DNA from: Clostridia bacterium
GTDB lineage: Bacteria; Bacillota; Clostridia; Oscillospirales; CAG-272
Direction of reading: 5' to 3'
DNA: 64,000 bases
NCBI GenBank assembly: GCA_017447775.1
Contig: JAFSMU010000026.1
Location: 1-64,000, forward strand
Shown: one piece after another, positions 17,125-27,172 of the stretch
Layout: the number at the start of each line of letters is the position of its first letter
How positions within the stretch are numbered: the first letter of the stretch is position 1
Program-made: the position numbers and the translations under genes
The notes under the pieces: model-generated
What the model was told of the DNA's origin: nothing
What the model saw: the letters and a program-made list of their open reading frames with translations, nothing else
The model's database searches: none

Positions 17125-17153
17125 ATTTTACATCATTTGAAAAACTTTTTCAA
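17125..17153 (-). promoter_or_regulatory. Promoter of the P-loop gene (and lipoprotein/subtilase)
   Basis: Minus strand TTGAAA (17148-17153), 17-bp spacer, TAAAAT (17125-17130). The downstream leader contains a CGTCCG/CGGACG hairpin before the start at 17046. Confidence 0.55.
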
Positions 17154-17211
17154 GAGCTTTTTTGTTTTTTGACGTCAAGTTTGTTTTTTTAGCGTTTTTT
17201 ACAATGACTCG

Positions 17212-17424
17212 TCAGGTGTTTTGGGGATTTTGAACATCACCGGGGATGACAGACTTGATATTTTTCTCAAGCTTTTCTCTCGCAACCGTAACGTCGCGCC
17301 CGCATCCCGTGCAAACGACGCGGATATCGCTTCCGACGCGCAAAACCTTCATCGTGTCGGCGCCGCAAGGATGCTGTTTTTTCATTTTAAGCACGTCCCC
17401 GACAGAAAACCTTATGATACGCAT
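17212..17424 (-). CDS. DUF951 family small protein
   Basis: A 70-residue protein starting MRIIRFSVGDVLKMKKQHPC at the ATG 17422-17424. It matches the DUF951 family pattern: a beta-rich N-terminus with VLKMKKQHPCG, then DIRVVCTGCGRDV with a C-x2-C knuckle. The three cysteines suggest zinc binding. The function of the family is unknown; members are widespread in Firmicutes, often near the chromosome-segregation region. The ribosome site GAGGTG overlaps the stop codon of the giant glycosyltransferase gene, so translation may be coupled. A ten-codon upstream extension is possible but would overlap that gene without a ribosome site. Confidence 0.85.
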   Translation of the reverse strand: MRIIRFSVGDVLKMKKQHPCGADTMKVLRVGSDIRVVCTGCGRDVTVAREKLEKNIKSVIPGDVQNPQNT

Positions 17425-17428
17425 TATA

Positions 17429-20400
17429 TCACCTCGATAAAATCGTATCACATTCGCCCGAAATTGTCAAGCGATCATTTTTTTCGGGCGGCACAAAGCC
17501 GACGCCCGCCGTGAACACCGATACGCTGTGCTCCCCGCCGTCAAAGGGGAAAAAGTTTTCGCACTCATCCCCGTCGCACTCGATAAACTCGCGCTCCGAG
17601 CGGCGAACTTTCACACGATATACCGTATCTTCATGCTCGACGACAAGCTCAAACGAGTCAAATATATCGGACAAGCGCGGGAATAACGAAAAGCCCGTCG
17701 GATACTGCCTGTATCCGCAAAGCGCCTCGATGAACACGGTTCTGTACCATCCCGCCGCGCCGGTGTACCAGCTCCATCCGCCGCGCCCGACGTGATCTTT
17801 GTTCGAGTACACGTCGCCGGCAAGGACGTAAGGCTCGATCTTATACGTGCCGACGTCCTTTTTAGTCGGATCGAGGGCAAAAAGCACTTCCGCGCCCTCG
17901 CGGTTCATACCGACGCTGAGCATCCCGAGCGCCGCAAATACGGCGGCGTGCGTGTACTGCCCGCCGTTTTCCCTGATGCCCGGCACATAGCCCTTGATAT
18001 ACCCCGGGGACGCGTCGCCGTCGTCAAACGGCGGCCAAAGAAGACGGAAAACGCCGCTTTTTTTGTCAAAAAGTATACCCGACGCGTTTTCAAGCGCTGT
18101 TTTGGCGTCGCCGTAAAGCGTCCCGTCGACAGTCGCCGCCGCAATTGCGGCAAACGCCTGCGGCATTATGTCAACGGCGCACTCATCGCAGCCTTTTACG
18201 CCGAGCGGCGAGCCGTCGTCGTAATATCCGCGGGCAAACCACGCGCCGTCAAACGCGCGCTTCGACGATGCGATCAGCACCTTTACGTTTTGTTTCAGAT
18301 ATTCCGACGTTTTTTCGTCGCCGATCATGTCGTATATCAAAGCGAGGCGAAAGGCGCAAATCGAGGAGAACAAAGACAGCCACACGCTCTCGCCGCGCCC
18401 GCCTCTGCCAACGCGATTCATCCCGTCGTTCCAGTCGCCGCCGCCGATAAGTGACAGATCGTGCGCGCCCGTTTCAAACGTCCTTATAAGCCCTCCTTTC
18501 GCATGTTCAAGCACTGTCGCCGTTTTATCCGAATGCGGCGCGCGCTCGTATCGCTCGGTCTCGCTCTCCGCAAGCGGCGGGGATGAAAGATACGGCGTTT
18601 TAACACCTAAAATGTCGACGTCGCCCGTTTTCGTCACGTATTCACATAAAACGAGCGAAAGCCATGCGCTGTCGTCCGAGCAGCGCGAGCGGATCCCCGC
18701 GTGTGGGTAGCCTGACTGATGCCACCAGTGCATGACCGAACCGTCCTCGTATTGATGGCACGCGGCGTAAATTATTTGCCGCCGCGCAAGGTGAGGCGCG
18801 TATGGGATAAGCGGGATCACGTCCTGAAGCTGATCGCGGAAGCCGAATGCGCCGCCCACCTGATAAAGTCCCGCGCGGGCAAAAAGGCGCGATACGACGG
18901 TTTGATACGGGAGCAGCCGATTTACAAGGATGTCGCGCTCGCGATCCCCCGTCATCACCGTCGGCGACGCGAGAGTTGATCGTGTTTTTTCGGAAACATT
19001 CACATTTCCGCCGACGATCTTTTCAAGCGCGAAATCTGTTTTCGCCGCAGACAGACGAAATTCGGTTTTATGCTCGCCGACAAAGTTGATTTTCTCGCAT
19101 ACGGCACATATATCACCGCCCTCGCCGAACAGTTTTCCGTAGGTTAAAAGCGCCGTTTTATCAGTAATGACAGACGCTTTTTTCCCGCTGCAGCTTAACG
19201 CGCATCGCATTTGCGCTCCTCTTTCGATAAAGCGTGAAAAGAAAACGGCGTTTCTTTCTTTGCTTGTTCCGATATACGTTTCGCGCAGTTTTGTTTTTGC
19301 CCCCGCGCACGGGATAACGGCGTAGATGACGTCAACGTCTGTTTCGCCGTCGCACGAAAGCGTTACGTCAACGATTTTGGACGGGAGTTTTCCGTCAAGG
19401 TGAACGCTTACGTTATATTTTATATTTTTTGCGTTACCTTTATATTCCGCAAAACCGTCGCCGAATATCACCGTATCGGCGCACGCCGCCGCGTCGAAAT
19501 CGTCAAATCCGCCCGGTTCTTTTATGCGAATAATAAGTTTTTCCCCGTCGTCCTCGCGCACGCCGTCAAATGAATGCGGTGTGATTTTTGAAAGCGATGA
19601 ATTTGAAAAAAACGTAAATCCGAGGGAGTTTTCGCTGACGACGGTGCCGAAGTTTTCCGACGCGATAACGTGAGCCCACGGAGGCGCGGCACAGCCTTTT
19701 TTGATAGTTATACCGCCCGCGTCGATTTTGTATTCCCTGTCTTTTCGCTCTTTGTTTTCGTTATGGCCGACTAAAAGCCTTTGCCGCAGGATCGCATCGG
19801 AATTTACGCCGCTTCTTTGCTCGGTATAAAACGAAAAAGGAAGCGACAGATCAAAGTATGCCGCCGCGCTCTCGGTAAGCGCCGCCCTTTCGCCGAAAGA
19901 CAGCTCCTCCTCGTCGACGATGAAAACGCCGGCGCGACATCCGACAAACGCGGATACACCCTCGCGTTTTACCGCGGCCTTGGCTTCGCTTACGTTCGGG
20001 AGATTATACCTGTCGTCGTCCGTGCAGATTATCGCAAGGTCGAATCTCAGCCCGCGTATCCTCGCAAACTTGAACAGCCGCAAAAGCTCTGACAGCTTTT
20101 CGCTTTGTGTTTTCGCGTCGTAAAACGCGGCGCAGATTATATCGCAGTCGCCTGAAATGCCGTGCCGCCAGAACCCGTCTATATTCATCGGCTTTTTCGA
20201 CAGTGCCTCGATCGGCCCGACAGACCTTACGCCGCAGTCGCCAAGGTGGATTTTCGACAGAATGAATCTTTCGAGTTCCGCCGTCGTTTCGTCGGCGCCG
20301 GAAACGGCAAATTGAAGCTTTGAAATATCATTACACGTTCCCCTCGGAGCAGATGAAAGCAGATACAAAAGATCGTCGCGGTCGTGCGAAAACCCGAGAG

Positions 20401-23400
20401 AAAACCGCGTTTGCGCCGTTTTTCTCGCGCCGTTGAATCCGACGCAATAAAAGCACGACGGCACAATGACCGCCCCGTCTGAGTACGGCAGTTCTTTTTC
20501 AAGCAGGCGCGAAATATCTTCCTCTCCGTATTTCAGCGGCAGCATTTTCTCGCGGGATGACGCATAGCGAACCTCATCTGCGGAACTGCACGACACCCCG
20601 AAATACTTTTGCAAGTTCGTTCCCGCTTTCGATCTGCGCGCAAAGATCAGCGCCCGCTCGTCCTTGAAATAAGCGCTTTGAATAAACAGATTTGAAAAGC
20701 TTTTATGCGCTTCAAACGCCGATTCTTCTTCGATAACAGGCTCAAAATACAGCGCGATCTCGCATTTTTCGGTTTCGCCGCCGACGCGGCACGATACGTC
20801 GACGCTTTCGCTGTCGGGACGCTGGGAAATAACAACGTCAAATGAGTACGTTTTATCATTTACGTTATGATGCGAGATGTATGACGCGCAAACGCCGTTG
20901 CAGTCGAATTCAAACGTCGACATGACACCGGGCGAAACGTATCCGAGCGGAAACGGAGAAAGGTATATTTCCCCGTCGACGCGCGCAGTTACACGAAGCC
21001 CGCCGCCAAGCGAGAATTTATCGCTTGATGAGCTTATCAGCGCGGCGGCGCCGTCGTAGACCGATATATGCCCCGATGACGAGAGGACTGTGCGCGTTTT
21101 GTTGTTTGAAAGCATGGCGCATGAAGGATATGCTATCGTCGGCGGGCGCTTTTTTTCGGTTGACGGTGCGGCGGCGTAAATCTTTCTTTCTCGCACCCCG
21201 TCTGCCGTTTTTTCCGTCTTTTTTCTGTACGGATTTTCGCCTATCGGCGCGCGCTCGCCGAGTATTTCACGGTGCGAGCGAAGCTCGGGTATGCTCATGA
21301 ATCTCTTTACGAAAATGCCGTCAAAGCAGTAATTTGCCGCCGCGACGATGCTCATGCCGACGTGATGCGACATGAAGCTTTTGATTATCGCGTACCCGTC
21401 GCCGACACGCCGACCGTCAAGGTCGAGAGCTTCATAAAAGCCGTATTTACCGTACATACCGGCGCCCGCAAGTCTTGACAGATTTTTTTGCGCCGAGCTA
21501 TGCGCGCCGCAAAGCATCAGGAAAGTCGAATAAGGCGAGATCACTCGCTCGTCATGCGCCCTGGGATCAAGGGCAAGACCGTCAAGCCCGAATGCGCGGT
21601 ACTGATATATCATTTCATTGTCAAATTCAAAATAGCACGACTCGGAAACTCCGAAAACGGAATACTTTTTGCCGGGAACGCGCGATGAGCGACGCTTTTG
21701 TACCCGACGCGCAAAGCTTTGCGATCTGTAAATAAGCGAATTTTTCGGCGACGGCATAAACAGCGACGGCATAAAATACTCGAATGCGGTTCCGCTCCAC
21801 GAAGCGGCACCGGCAAAAAAGCCGCGGCACAAATACTTGCGCCCGAGCGAAAAGCAATAGCCGTCAGGCAATACACCGACGGATTCGAGATAGTATGACG
21901 TTGTTCTCGACTCGCTCATAAACGTATCATAGCACGACGATGAAAGAGCGCAAGCCGCGGCGTCGTAACCGATAGACAAAAGACCGCGTTTTTTGTCTAT
22001 CAGGCTTTCAAAATCAGCTTCGGCGGCAAATGAAGTCAGCTTTTTTATGCAAGCCGACAGATCGGGATACTCGCCGACGTATTCTTCGGCTCCGCGGCAA
22101 AAAGATGTGACGCAGGTGACAAAATTGCCGCTGTCAACGCTTGAAATAAACGGCGTGCCGACAACTTCAAGCGACGGCAGTCCGTACCAGTTATAGAGAT
22201 GGCCGTTCCAGCGCGCCATTTTGGATAAACTGTCCATCGCGGCGACGGTTCGGCGGTACAGCTCTTCTGTTGTGATAAAACCGAAGTCACGCGCGGCGAG
22301 CATCGAGGTAAAATAAAGTCCGATGTCCGTCGGCGATGTGCGATAGGCGACGGCGTGGATCGGCGAGTACTGCACGTTATCGGGAGGCAGGTGCGCCGTT
22401 TCTGCGCCGACGTTATCGGCAAAAAATCGCCACATATCAAACGCGTATGAGCGTATTTTCTCCCTGTCTTTGTCGCTCGGAAGGCGCCTTTTTCGTCTGT
22501 GCGATAAAATGATGGATACGATCGGGAAAGATGCCCACAATGCGCCGAAGATCATCGCGGGAGCGGGAAAAACAAGCGCCACCGCGCCGAAAATAAATCC
22601 GAAAGACATAACGGACGCGCTTTTCAGCACCCCGTTTTTTCCCTTTGCGTCGTACTCGGCGGCCGTTGTCCAGCTCAAAAAGCCGCGCTTTGATACGAGC
22701 GCCGAAACGGCGACGCTTGATACGGCTTTTATGAAAATTCCCGCGTATACCCCAAGCGACATAAGAGAAAACAGCGACGACACAAGCGATGAGCCGAGTG
22801 TTCGCCGTGCGCTATAAAGGCTCCTCCTGCCAATGCCGACAATATTCCACGCGACAGCTTTCATAAACGGGAAAACGGTGTAGATCAGCAAAAGCATCGG
22901 CCAAAAATTACCAAGCGCCGAGCAGATAAGAACAAGCGCGACAGAAAAAAGAGGTGATGCGGCACGAAGAAGATTGTCTGAAATAAAGTATTTTGAAAGC
23001 GAGTCCATGGGATTTTTTATCGCCTCGCCCGATTGATTTCTGACATTGCCGGAAAGGTATGCAAGAGCTTGAAGATCGCCGCGCAGCCACCTTTCCGCGC
23101 GAGAAAAATACCCGGCGGCGCCAATGGGCGTGCTGTCGGTAAACACAACGTCAGACACGGCGGCGGCGCGGGCGAGCGATCCTTCGAGCAGGTCATGGCT
23201 GAGTATTCGCTCGCGCGGGAAAAATCCGTCGCACACCGAAAGAAACGCGTCGATGTCGATCATTCCCTTGCCGCAGAAAATGCCGCGCCCGAAGATACCC
23301 TGATAGAGATCGAATGACGCGCTCGAGTATCTGTCGGTCCCGCCGTCACCCGCTGAAAAACAGGCGAACAAAGACTGTTCCGTCGAAAACAGCGACGGAA

Positions 23401-24805
23401 CGGTTTTCGGTTGAAGAATCCCGTAGCCCGAAACGACCTTTCCCGATTTTTTGTCGACCACCGCTCTGTTTTGCGGGTGAAGCATTATTCCGAGCAAACG
23501 TTTGACCGCGCCTGCCGACGGGCGTGTGTCGGAATCGAGAGTAAGCAGATATTTTGCGCCGCGGACGCGCTCGCCGCCGACAACCGTTTCAAACGAGCCG
23601 TCAAGCCCTTTTGCATATCTGCAAAGTTCAAGTACAGCACCGCGTTTCCTTTCCCAGCCGAGATATTTACGCTCACACAAAGCAAATCTGCGCCGCCTTA
23701 TAAAAAGCGCGAACCTGTCGCCGTATTTTTCGTTAAGAGCGTTGATTCTCGCAACGGCGTAACGTATCACTCCCTTATCTGTCGGGAGCGTCTTTTTTTC
23801 GGCTTCGCGAAGGTCGCCGAGAACGGCAAATGTGAAATTTTCGTTTTTATTTGTCAGATAGCAATCCTCGATCAGATCGAAAACGTCGCCGTCGCGCTCC
23901 TCTGTGCAAAGAAGCGACGCGATGGCAACCGTACACGGCGTGCTCTCAAGTTCCTCGCCTTTTTCGATGCGAAAAAGAGCTTGCCCGCCTTTATCGAAAA
24001 GAAGCGTTGAAAGTTCCTTTGAAAGCATATATGACGGCAGTACCGCGACAAGCGCGACAGCAAAATTTGTCATCACCGTGCAAAGCGCAAAAAAAAGAAG
24101 CGTTAAAACAAGAATAAACCAAAAATATGCGCGTCCGCTCTCGCTTTTTTTCTTGCAGAGATACTTTCCGACGTGTTCGCCTTCCGAATTCGCACGAGAT
24201 AAAACCTTTTCGGCGCCGACGATCTCATCGTCATATAAGGAAAGCAGGTTTTCGTCGTATGAGCGCACGGTTTGAGCGGCGAGATTTTTATAAACGCCCG
24301 CGCGCTCACGTGAAAAAATCTTATGCACCTCGGCATTTTTGAGATAAATTTTTTCAAAATCGACGTATTCAAGCGAAGAAAATACGCGAAGATAGACGTC
24401 GTTTTGCGTTTTTGAATATTCCACGGCGCAAAATAGCGCAAAAAAATCGCCAAGCATCAAAAGCTCGTTTATTCCGAATTTATGAATATCCGAAATCGCC
24501 TCGATAAAGGTGGGAAGATGCGACATATCGCCGCCGGATACGTCAAAATAAGCCGAGCATAAAAGATAGTCGCACGGCACCACGTCCGCCAAAAAATGAT
24601 CTCCCTCGCGTATTATGGCTTTTAGAGATAACAAAGCTTTTGCATTAAGAACGCCGACAACAGAGTTTGAATTGTTGTCTTTTGCGAGCGATGAGAGATT
24701 TTCAAGACAGCTTTTAACTTTCTTGATGAAGGCTTTAGGGCGTGATTTTGTAATTTTTCCGTATGTTTTTGCAAATTCGCGCGCCGCAGAAATAATATCC
24801 GTCAT
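17429..24805 (-). CDS. Giant GT84/GH94 protein, cyclic beta-1,2-glucan synthase-like (NdvB family)
   Basis: A protein of about 2458 residues, comparable in architecture to NdvB/Cgs. Membrane helices lie near residues 210-245 and in clusters around 610-800. Between them is a GT-A-type glycosyltransferase with DSDTRP (about 423), HDLLEG (about 535) and RWLRGD (about 570). A glucoamylase-like domain follows (SSVDSGNF near 888). The C-terminal third is GH94, with the catalytic-type motif GDWNDGMNRVG near 2121. In proteobacteria this set makes cyclic beta-1,2-glucan: GT84 polymerises, GH94 phosphorolysis sets chain length. Product here is inferred only. It starts downstream of the comEC terminator; ribosome site weak (ACGGGAAC). 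An earlier start 17 codons upstream is possible. Confidence 0.88.
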   Translation of the reverse strand: MTDIISAAREFAKTYGKITKSRPKAFIKKVKSCLENLSSLAKDNNSNSVVGVLNAKALLSLKAIIREGDHFLADVVPCDYLLCSAYFDVSGGDMSHLPTFIEAISDIHKFGINELLMLGDFFALFCAVEYSKTQNDVYLRVFSSLEYVDFEKIYLKNAEVHKIFSRERAGVYKNLAAQTVRSYDENLLSLYDDEIVGAEKVLSRANSEGEHVGKYLCKKKSESGRAYFWFILVLTLLFFALCTVMTNFAVALVAVLPSYMLSKELSTLLFDKGGQALFRIEKGEELESTPCTVAIASLLCTEERDGDVFDLIEDCYLTNKNENFTFAVLGDLREAEKKTLPTDKGVIRYAVARINALNEKYGDRFALFIRRRRFALCERKYLGWERKRGAVLELCRYAKGLDGSFETVVGGERVRGAKYLLTLDSDTRPSAGAVKRLLGIMLHPQNRAVVDKKSGKVVSGYGILQPKTVPSLFSTEQSLFACFSAGDGGTDRYSSASFDLYQGIFGRGIFCGKGMIDIDAFLSVCDGFFPRERILSHDLLEGSLARAAAVSDVVFTDSTPIGAAGYFSRAERWLRGDLQALAYLSGNVRNQSGEAIKNPMDSLSKYFISDNLLRAASPLFSVALVLICSALGNFWPMLLLIYTVFPFMKAVAWNIVGIGRRSLYSARRTLGSSLVSSLFSLMSLGVYAGIFIKAVSSVAVSALVSKRGFLSWTTAAEYDAKGKNGVLKSASVMSFGFIFGAVALVFPAPAMIFGALWASFPIVSIILSHRRKRRLPSDKDREKIRSYAFDMWRFFADNVGAETAHLPPDNVQYSPIHAVAYRTSPTDIGLYFTSMLAARDFGFITTEELYRRTVAAMDSLSKMARWNGHLYNWYGLPSLEVVGTPFISSVDSGNFVTCVTSFCRGAEEYVGEYPDLSACIKKLTSFAAEADFESLIDKKRGLLSIGYDAAACALSSSCYDTFMSESRTTSYYLESVGVLPDGYCFSLGRKYLCRGFFAGAASWSGTAFEYFMPSLFMPSPKNSLIYRSQSFARRVQKRRSSRVPGKKYSVFGVSESCYFEFDNEMIYQYRAFGLDGLALDPRAHDERVISPYSTFLMLCGAHSSAQKNLSRLAGAGMYGKYGFYEALDLDGRRVGDGYAIIKSFMSHHVGMSIVAAANYCFDGIFVKRFMSIPELRSHREILGERAPIGENPYRKKTEKTADGVRERKIYAAAPSTEKKRPPTIAYPSCAMLSNNKTRTVLSSSGHISVYDGAAALISSSSDKFSLGGGLRVTARVDGEIYLSPFPLGYVSPGVMSTFEFDCNGVCASYISHHNVNDKTYSFDVVISQRPDSESVDVSCRVGGETEKCEIALYFEPVIEEESAFEAHKSFSNLFIQSAYFKDERALIFARRSKAGTNLQKYFGVSCSSADEVRYASSREKMLPLKYGEEDISRLLEKELPYSDGAVIVPSCFYCVGFNGARKTAQTRFSLGFSHDRDDLLYLLSSAPRGTCNDISKLQFAVSGADETTAELERFILSKIHLGDCGVRSVGPIEALSKKPMNIDGFWRHGISGDCDIICAAFYDAKTQSEKLSELLRLFKFARIRGLRFDLAIICTDDDRYNLPNVSEAKAAVKREGVSAFVGCRAGVFIVDEEELSFGERAALTESAAAYFDLSLPFSFYTEQRSGVNSDAILRQRLLVGHNENKERKDREYKIDAGGITIKKGCAAPPWAHVIASENFGTVVSENSLGFTFFSNSSLSKITPHSFDGVREDDGEKLIIRIKEPGGFDDFDAAACADTVIFGDGFAEYKGNAKNIKYNVSVHLDGKLPSKIVDVTLSCDGETDVDVIYAVIPCAGAKTKLRETYIGTSKERNAVFFSRFIERGAQMRCALSCSGKKASVITDKTALLTYGKLFGEGGDICAVCEKINFVGEHKTEFRLSAAKTDFALEKIVGGNVNVSEKTRSTLASPTVMTGDRERDILVNRLLPYQTVVSRLFARAGLYQVGGAFGFRDQLQDVIPLIPYAPHLARRQIIYAACHQYEDGSVMHWWHQSGYPHAGIRSRCSDDSAWLSLVLCEYVTKTGDVDILGVKTPYLSSPPLAESETERYERAPHSDKTATVLEHAKGGLIRTFETGAHDLSLIGGGDWNDGMNRVGRGGRGESVWLSLFSSICAFRLALIYDMIGDEKTSEYLKQNVKVLIASSKRAFDGAWFARGYYDDGSPLGVKGCDECAVDIMPQAFAAIAAATVDGTLYGDAKTALENASGILFDKKSGVFRLLWPPFDDGDASPGYIKGYVPGIRENGGQYTHAAVFAALGMLSVGMNREGAEVLFALDPTKKDVGTYKIEPYVLAGDVYSNKDHVGRGGWSWYTGAAGWYRTVFIEALCGYRQYPTGFSLFPRLSDIFDSFELVVEHEDTVYRVKVRRSEREFIECDGDECENFFPFDGGEHSVSVFTAGVGFVPPEKNDRLTISGECDTILSR

Positions 24806-24862
24806 AATAGTTCCCGTTTTAGATTTTTTATATATTTTTTGACGGGCGCGCCGCAATTATGC

Positions 24863-24888
24863 AAAAAAAAAAGGGCGGATGACCGCCC
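24863..24888 (-). terminator. Terminator of the pgi-comEC transcript
   Basis: GGGCGG / CCGCCC stem with a 4-nt loop followed on the minus strand by ten T. A textbook intrinsic terminator directly after comEC. Confidence 0.9.
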
Positions 24889-24901
24889 CGAAAGAAATCA
24901 A

Positions 24902-27172
24902 TTATTTGTTTTTGAAAGAAATATGAACACGCCCTTCGTAATCGGATGAATAGATCACGTTGCCGTCATACCCCGCCGTGTCAATGAGCGAATCGTCGCT
25001 GCTGCCGATTATGATATATTGCGCCGGAATATACTTTGCCGGGACGGGTTCTTTTTGCACCGGCCCGTGAACGCCTGATATAAGCACCTCGGAGTTTAGG
25101 TAAATTTCATTTACCTTTTCATCCGAATACAATGATGACGAGCCGACGTAACCTACGACGTGACCTCTTTCTTCAACAGTAAAAGCAATGACGGGGTGCG
25201 TCGACCTTTTCAGCATTACATACCCCGGAAGCGTTATCGTAACGTCGCCGACGCACACCTCGGAAAGCGAGGCGCGGTTATAGTAAATCAAATTTACGTC
25301 ATCGGGCAAAAACAATGAAAGGCTGCGCAAAACTTCAGCATCCGTGTCGATTTCCGCCGTGGGAAGCACGATATTGCGTACCTTGATATTCGTCGTCAGC
25401 TTGCAAAGTGAGCTTATGTGGTTTATGTGCAGATGAGTCAGGATAACGTAGTCGATATCCCGATGGTAAATTTTATTTACCTCGTCTGTCGCCATTTCAA
25501 AAGAAGAATATCCGCCGCTCGATATGTCGATAAGAAAGCTGTTCCCGCCGCTGCCTATAACAATGTTTTCGTTTTTCCCTTTAACGGAGTAAACGATATC
25601 GGTCGTGCCGGAATTTACCGCATTTACTATAGCAAGGCATATTGCGAACGCCGCGACGCCGAGCGTTCCCACGCCGAGTATCAGGCGCTTATCAGCACGT
25701 TTTATAAATATAATCGCCACGATAGCAACGGCGCATACCGCGATGATATACGGTGCAAACGGGCGGTCGATTGAGATATACGCCCCATTAATATCAGACA
25801 ACGCGCGGCATATGCGAATAATTAAATACAGCGGCAGTTTTGCGATAAACGCAAACACCGACGAAAGTATTGGGATATACATAAAAACGCACGCAATGAT
25901 CGACAGAACAAGCGCCGCCGACGCCAGCGGAACGACGATGATGCCCGAAAGTATCGACACAACGGACATTCCGCCAAATGTGAAAAGCATCACAGGTGCG
26001 GTGAATATCTGTGCCGCTGCGCTGATTATGACAAGCTCGATCAAATATCTCGCCGCGCGTTTGAGCGCTGCTTTGGCGATATTGTCGTCTTCTTTGGGCA
26101 AAAGTTTTATAAATTTCACGCTTGGCATAACGACAAGTATCCCAAGCGTCGCCGAGAACGAAAGCCAGAGCCCCGCGCTGAAAACGGAGTGCGGCGACAC
26201 GGCAAGAATAATTGCAAGCGATATAAAAAGCGACGTTATCCCGTCAGCTTCCTCGCCGATGATCTCGGAAAGAAGATACAATATGCACATAAGCGCCGCG
26301 CGGCAGACCGACGGCGAAAACCCCGTCAGTGCGGCGTAAAGCGCCGCCGCGATCATCAAAACGACGTTTCTCTTTTTCTTCCCTATTCCGTGCAAAAGAT
26401 AGCGCAAGGCGATCACGATAACAGACAGATGCAGTCCGCTGACAGCGAGAACGTGCGACGCTCCGGCACGGCGGAAGTCGAGCTTCATTTCATCTGTCAG
26501 GCGGCTCTTGTCGCCGAGAGTCATAGCGGACGCGGCGCGCCCCTCGTCGCCGCCTATAACGCTTGAAAGCTTATCTGACAGAGTCAGCGCAAATCCGCGT
26601 ATTTTCGTAAGAAAGCTCTCGCTGCCCGACGACGTCATCGTAACGCTTTTCCCGTCGATGACGGCGTAAATGCCCTCTGCGTCGTAATACGACGTGTATT
26701 TTTCAATGGGCGATATCGTTCCGACGACGTTTATTTCGTCGCCTTCAAAAAGCTCCGTGTCAAAAGGCGCGTCAACGGCTATTTTAAGTCCGTGCGTCTT
26801 TTCGCCGTCAACTGATATAACGGTGGCGTAGTACCTTGCGCCGTATGACGAAACGTATCCGGTTTCGCTCACTTTGCAGACAACGGTATGCTCATTTTCG
26901 TCATTCAGATATGCCGATATGTTCTTTGCCAACACAACGCTGCCTGCTCGCAGCACGCCGAGAGCGCAAAATGCCGCGGCGAAAAACGCCGCGGCAAAAG
27001 CTGCGATTATTTTCTTTTTCCCGTTATAAAACAGCGCAAAAACAAACACAAGCGCGCAAAGTGCGATCGAAATCAGCACAGTTAACAGAATACCGATTCC
27101 GAAAGCGCGCATGCAAAACGACACAATGCCGCATATCAGTATGTATACCGCCGTTCTACGCGGGTTTTTCAT
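24902..27172 (-). CDS. comEC: ComEC/Rec2-type DNA uptake channel protein, divergent nuclease-like domain
   Basis: A 756-residue membrane protein with three helices at the N-terminus, an OB-like DUF4131 region (about 100-180), a polytopic Competence domain from about 225 (GASHVLAVSGLHLSVI) to 490, and a C-terminal metallo-beta-lactamase-like domain. ComEC carries single-stranded DNA across the membrane. The usual H-x-H-x-D-H metal motif reads HLHINH here, with Asn replacing Asp, and the usual HHGS reads VHGP, so the nuclease function is doubtful. Three palindromes GTAAAT-N3-ATTTAC lie in this domain (see repeats). The gene abuts pgi with no gap. No other competence gene is in view. Confidence 0.9.
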   Translation of the reverse strand: MKNPRRTAVYILICGIVSFCMRAFGIGILLTVLISIALCALVFVFALFYNGKKKIIAAFAAAFFAAAFCALGVLRAGSVVLAKNISAYLNDENEHTVVCKVSETGYVSSYGARYYATVISVDGEKTHGLKIAVDAPFDTELFEGDEINVVGTISPIEKYTSYYDAEGIYAVIDGKSVTMTSSGSESFLTKIRGFALTLSDKLSSVIGGDEGRAASAMTLGDKSRLTDEMKLDFRRAGASHVLAVSGLHLSVIVIALRYLLHGIGKKKRNVVLMIAAALYAALTGFSPSVCRAALMCILYLLSEIIGEEADGITSLFISLAIILAVSPHSVFSAGLWLSFSATLGILVVMPSVKFIKLLPKEDDNIAKAALKRAARYLIELVIISAAAQIFTAPVMLFTFGGMSVVSILSGIIVVPLASAALVLSIIACVFMYIPILSSVFAFIAKLPLYLIIRICRALSDINGAYISIDRPFAPYIIAVCAVAIVAIIFIKRADKRLILGVGTLGVAAFAICLAIVNAVNSGTTDIVYSVKGKNENIVIGSGGNSFLIDISSGGYSSFEMATDEVNKIYHRDIDYVILTHLHINHISSLCKLTTNIKVRNIVLPTAEIDTDAEVLRSLSLFLPDDVNLIYYNRASLSEVCVGDVTITLPGYVMLKRSTHPVIAFTVEERGHVVGYVGSSSLYSDEKVNEIYLNSEVLISGVHGPVQKEPVPAKYIPAQYIIIGSSDDSLIDTAGYDGNVIYSSDYEGRVHISFKNK
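25100..25480. repeat. Three copies of palindrome GTAAAT-N3-ATTTAC, exactly 183 bp apart
   Basis: Copies at 25100-25114, 25283-25297 and 25466-25480, all in comEC and in the same reading frame, encoding V-N-x-I-Y (KVNEIY, DVNLIY, EVNKIY). Start-to-start spacing is 183 bp both times. The 61-residue intervals show no other sequence repeat. Two further copies lie upstream of thyX (63840-63894). Possible operator, uptake or modification signal; unproven. Confidence 0.7.
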
